Shown piece by piece: positions 63,400 to 64,000 of a stretch of 64,000 bases of DNA. Each line of letters begins with the position of its first letter. The first letter of the stretch is position 1. The notes beneath the pieces were generated by a model. That model saw only the letters and a program-made list of their open reading frames with translations, did no database searches and had not been told where the DNA came from. Source of the DNA: Hoeflea sp. Lineage in GTDB: Bacteria; Pseudomonadota; Alphaproteobacteria; Rhizobiales; Rhizobiaceae. The stretch is from NCBI RefSeq assembly GCF_014359905.1, contig NZ_JACIYP010000002.1:1-64000 (forward strand), written 5' to 3'. A program made the translations under genes and the position numbers.

Positions 63400-64000
63400 A
63401 TGCCAGACACGGCCTTGCCAATTCTGGATGTTAGAGGGCTTAAAACGGTTTTCCGCACCCGCGGCGGCGAAGTGCACGCGGTCAACTCCGTAGACTTCCA
63501 CCTGCGTCCCGGCGAACTGCTCGGCGTGGTGGGGGAAAGCGGTTCGGGGAAATCCGTGACCATGATGTCACTGTTGCGGCTGTTGCCGTCTCCGCCGGCG
63601 GAGATGCGTGACGGCTCGGTGATGTTTGACGGTCAGGACCTGCTCAAGATCAGCTCGGAGGAGCTGCGCCAGGTGCGTGGCTCCCGGATCGGGTTCATCT
63701 CCCAGGACCCGATGACATCGCTCAATCCGGTCTACACGGTGGGCTTCCAGCTGGCCGAGCCGCTGCGTGCGCATCTCGGCATGTCCAAGGCCGAGGCCCG
63801 GGCACGGTCGGTCGAGCTTCTCAAGCTTGTGGGCATTTCCGATCCGGAACGGCGGTTGAAGGACTATCCGCACCAGTTCTCCGGCGGCATGCGCCAGCGT
63901 GTGATGATTGCCATTGCGCTGGCTTGCGATCCCAAGGTGCTGATCGCGGATGAGCCGACAACCGCGCTCGACGTGACCATTCAGGCACAGATCATCGAAC
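63400..64000 (+). CDS. Peptide/opine ABC transporter ATP-binding protein, DppD/OppD-like (partial)
   Basis: The gene runs off the window end. The 200 visible residues start [20 protein letters not shown] and contain Walker [21 protein letters not shown] (about 45), [19 protein letters not shown] (Q-loop, about 100), signature [19 protein letters not shown] (about 155) and Walker [21 protein letters not shown], all diagnostic of the DppD/OppD group. GAGGGG precedes ATG 63400. Permease and binding-protein genes should lie to the right. Confidence 0.93.
   Translation, partial: MPDTALPILDVRGLKTVFRTRGGEVHAVNSVDFHLRPGELLGVVGESGSGKSVTMMSLLRLLPSPPAEMRDGSVMFDGQDLLKISSEELRQVRGSRIGFISQDPMTSLNPVYTVGFQLAEPLRAHLGMSKAEARARSVELLKLVGISDPERRLKDYPHQFSGGMRQRVMIAIALACDPKVLIADEPTTALDVTIQAQIIE

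Overview
The window is high-GC DNA with tightly packed, translationally coupled operons. Its gene families (four TRAP transporters, a PrtD/HlyD type I exporter, hut genes of the HutF/HutG branch, carnitine catabolism, BetI-like and GlxA-like regulators) are typical of an alphaproteobacterium, most likely a Rhizobiales/Rhizobiaceae-type organism from a soil, plant or marine habitat. That placement is inferred from content and style only; no rRNA, tRNA or ribosomal protein gene is present. I saw no CRISPR array and no intact mobile element.

Layout. Positions 1-4400: the last residues of an RTX-like secreted protein, a palindromic scar made of two head-to-head IS630-type transposase fragments, then an HlyD adaptor and a PrtD ABC exporter. 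4400-7520: TRAP system A, with dctQM convergent to its likely dctP. 7710-17105: one long minus-strand operon of dctP, cupin, dctQ, dctM, iclR, hyuA, hyuB and an AMP-forming CoA ligase. 17322-22949: a DUF4405 membrane protein, then a DHDPS-family enzyme with its own TRAP system and a GntR/FCD regulator. 23175-25867: a PNPOx protein pair, one fused to GAF and a winged helix, divergent from a hemerythrin-like protein. 26258-31705: a GH2 beta-mannosidase-like enzyme and gabTD. 31797-34599: a membrane-anchored endonuclease/exonuclease/phosphatase-fold protein, a small orphan, and a YqcI/YcgG-DUF1989 gene pair.

34609-45191 is a histidine utilisation locus: hutIHGU runs leftward straight into a TRAP system (dctPQM), and hutF-hutC runs rightward. 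Both start from face-to-face promoters that share a GTATATAC palindrome. 45205-53309 is a carnitine / gamma-butyrobetaine operon (CaiD-like hydratase, NDP-forming CoA ligase, Rdx protein, acyl-CoA dehydrogenase, SDR, carnitine dehydrogenase-thioesterase fusion, HD protein, BKACE) facing a GlxA/CdhR-type activator. 54383-63141 holds a basic-amino-acid ABC importer divergent from a dimethylargininase-like hydrolase, a BetI-like TetR, an AruH-like transaminase, an AruI-like decarboxylase and an ArgE-like deacetylase. Together these read as an arginine/methylarginine catabolic island. The window ends inside an Opp/Dpp ATPase gene.

The common theme is scavenging of nitrogen-rich organic molecules: histidine or urocanate, carnitine, methylated arginine, GABA, hydantoin-like compounds. 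Each pathway is paired with its own transporter and local regulator. In three operons a perfect or near-perfect GC-rich hairpin sits just after the binding-protein module and before the membrane genes, which suggests a shared way of making more binding protein than permease.
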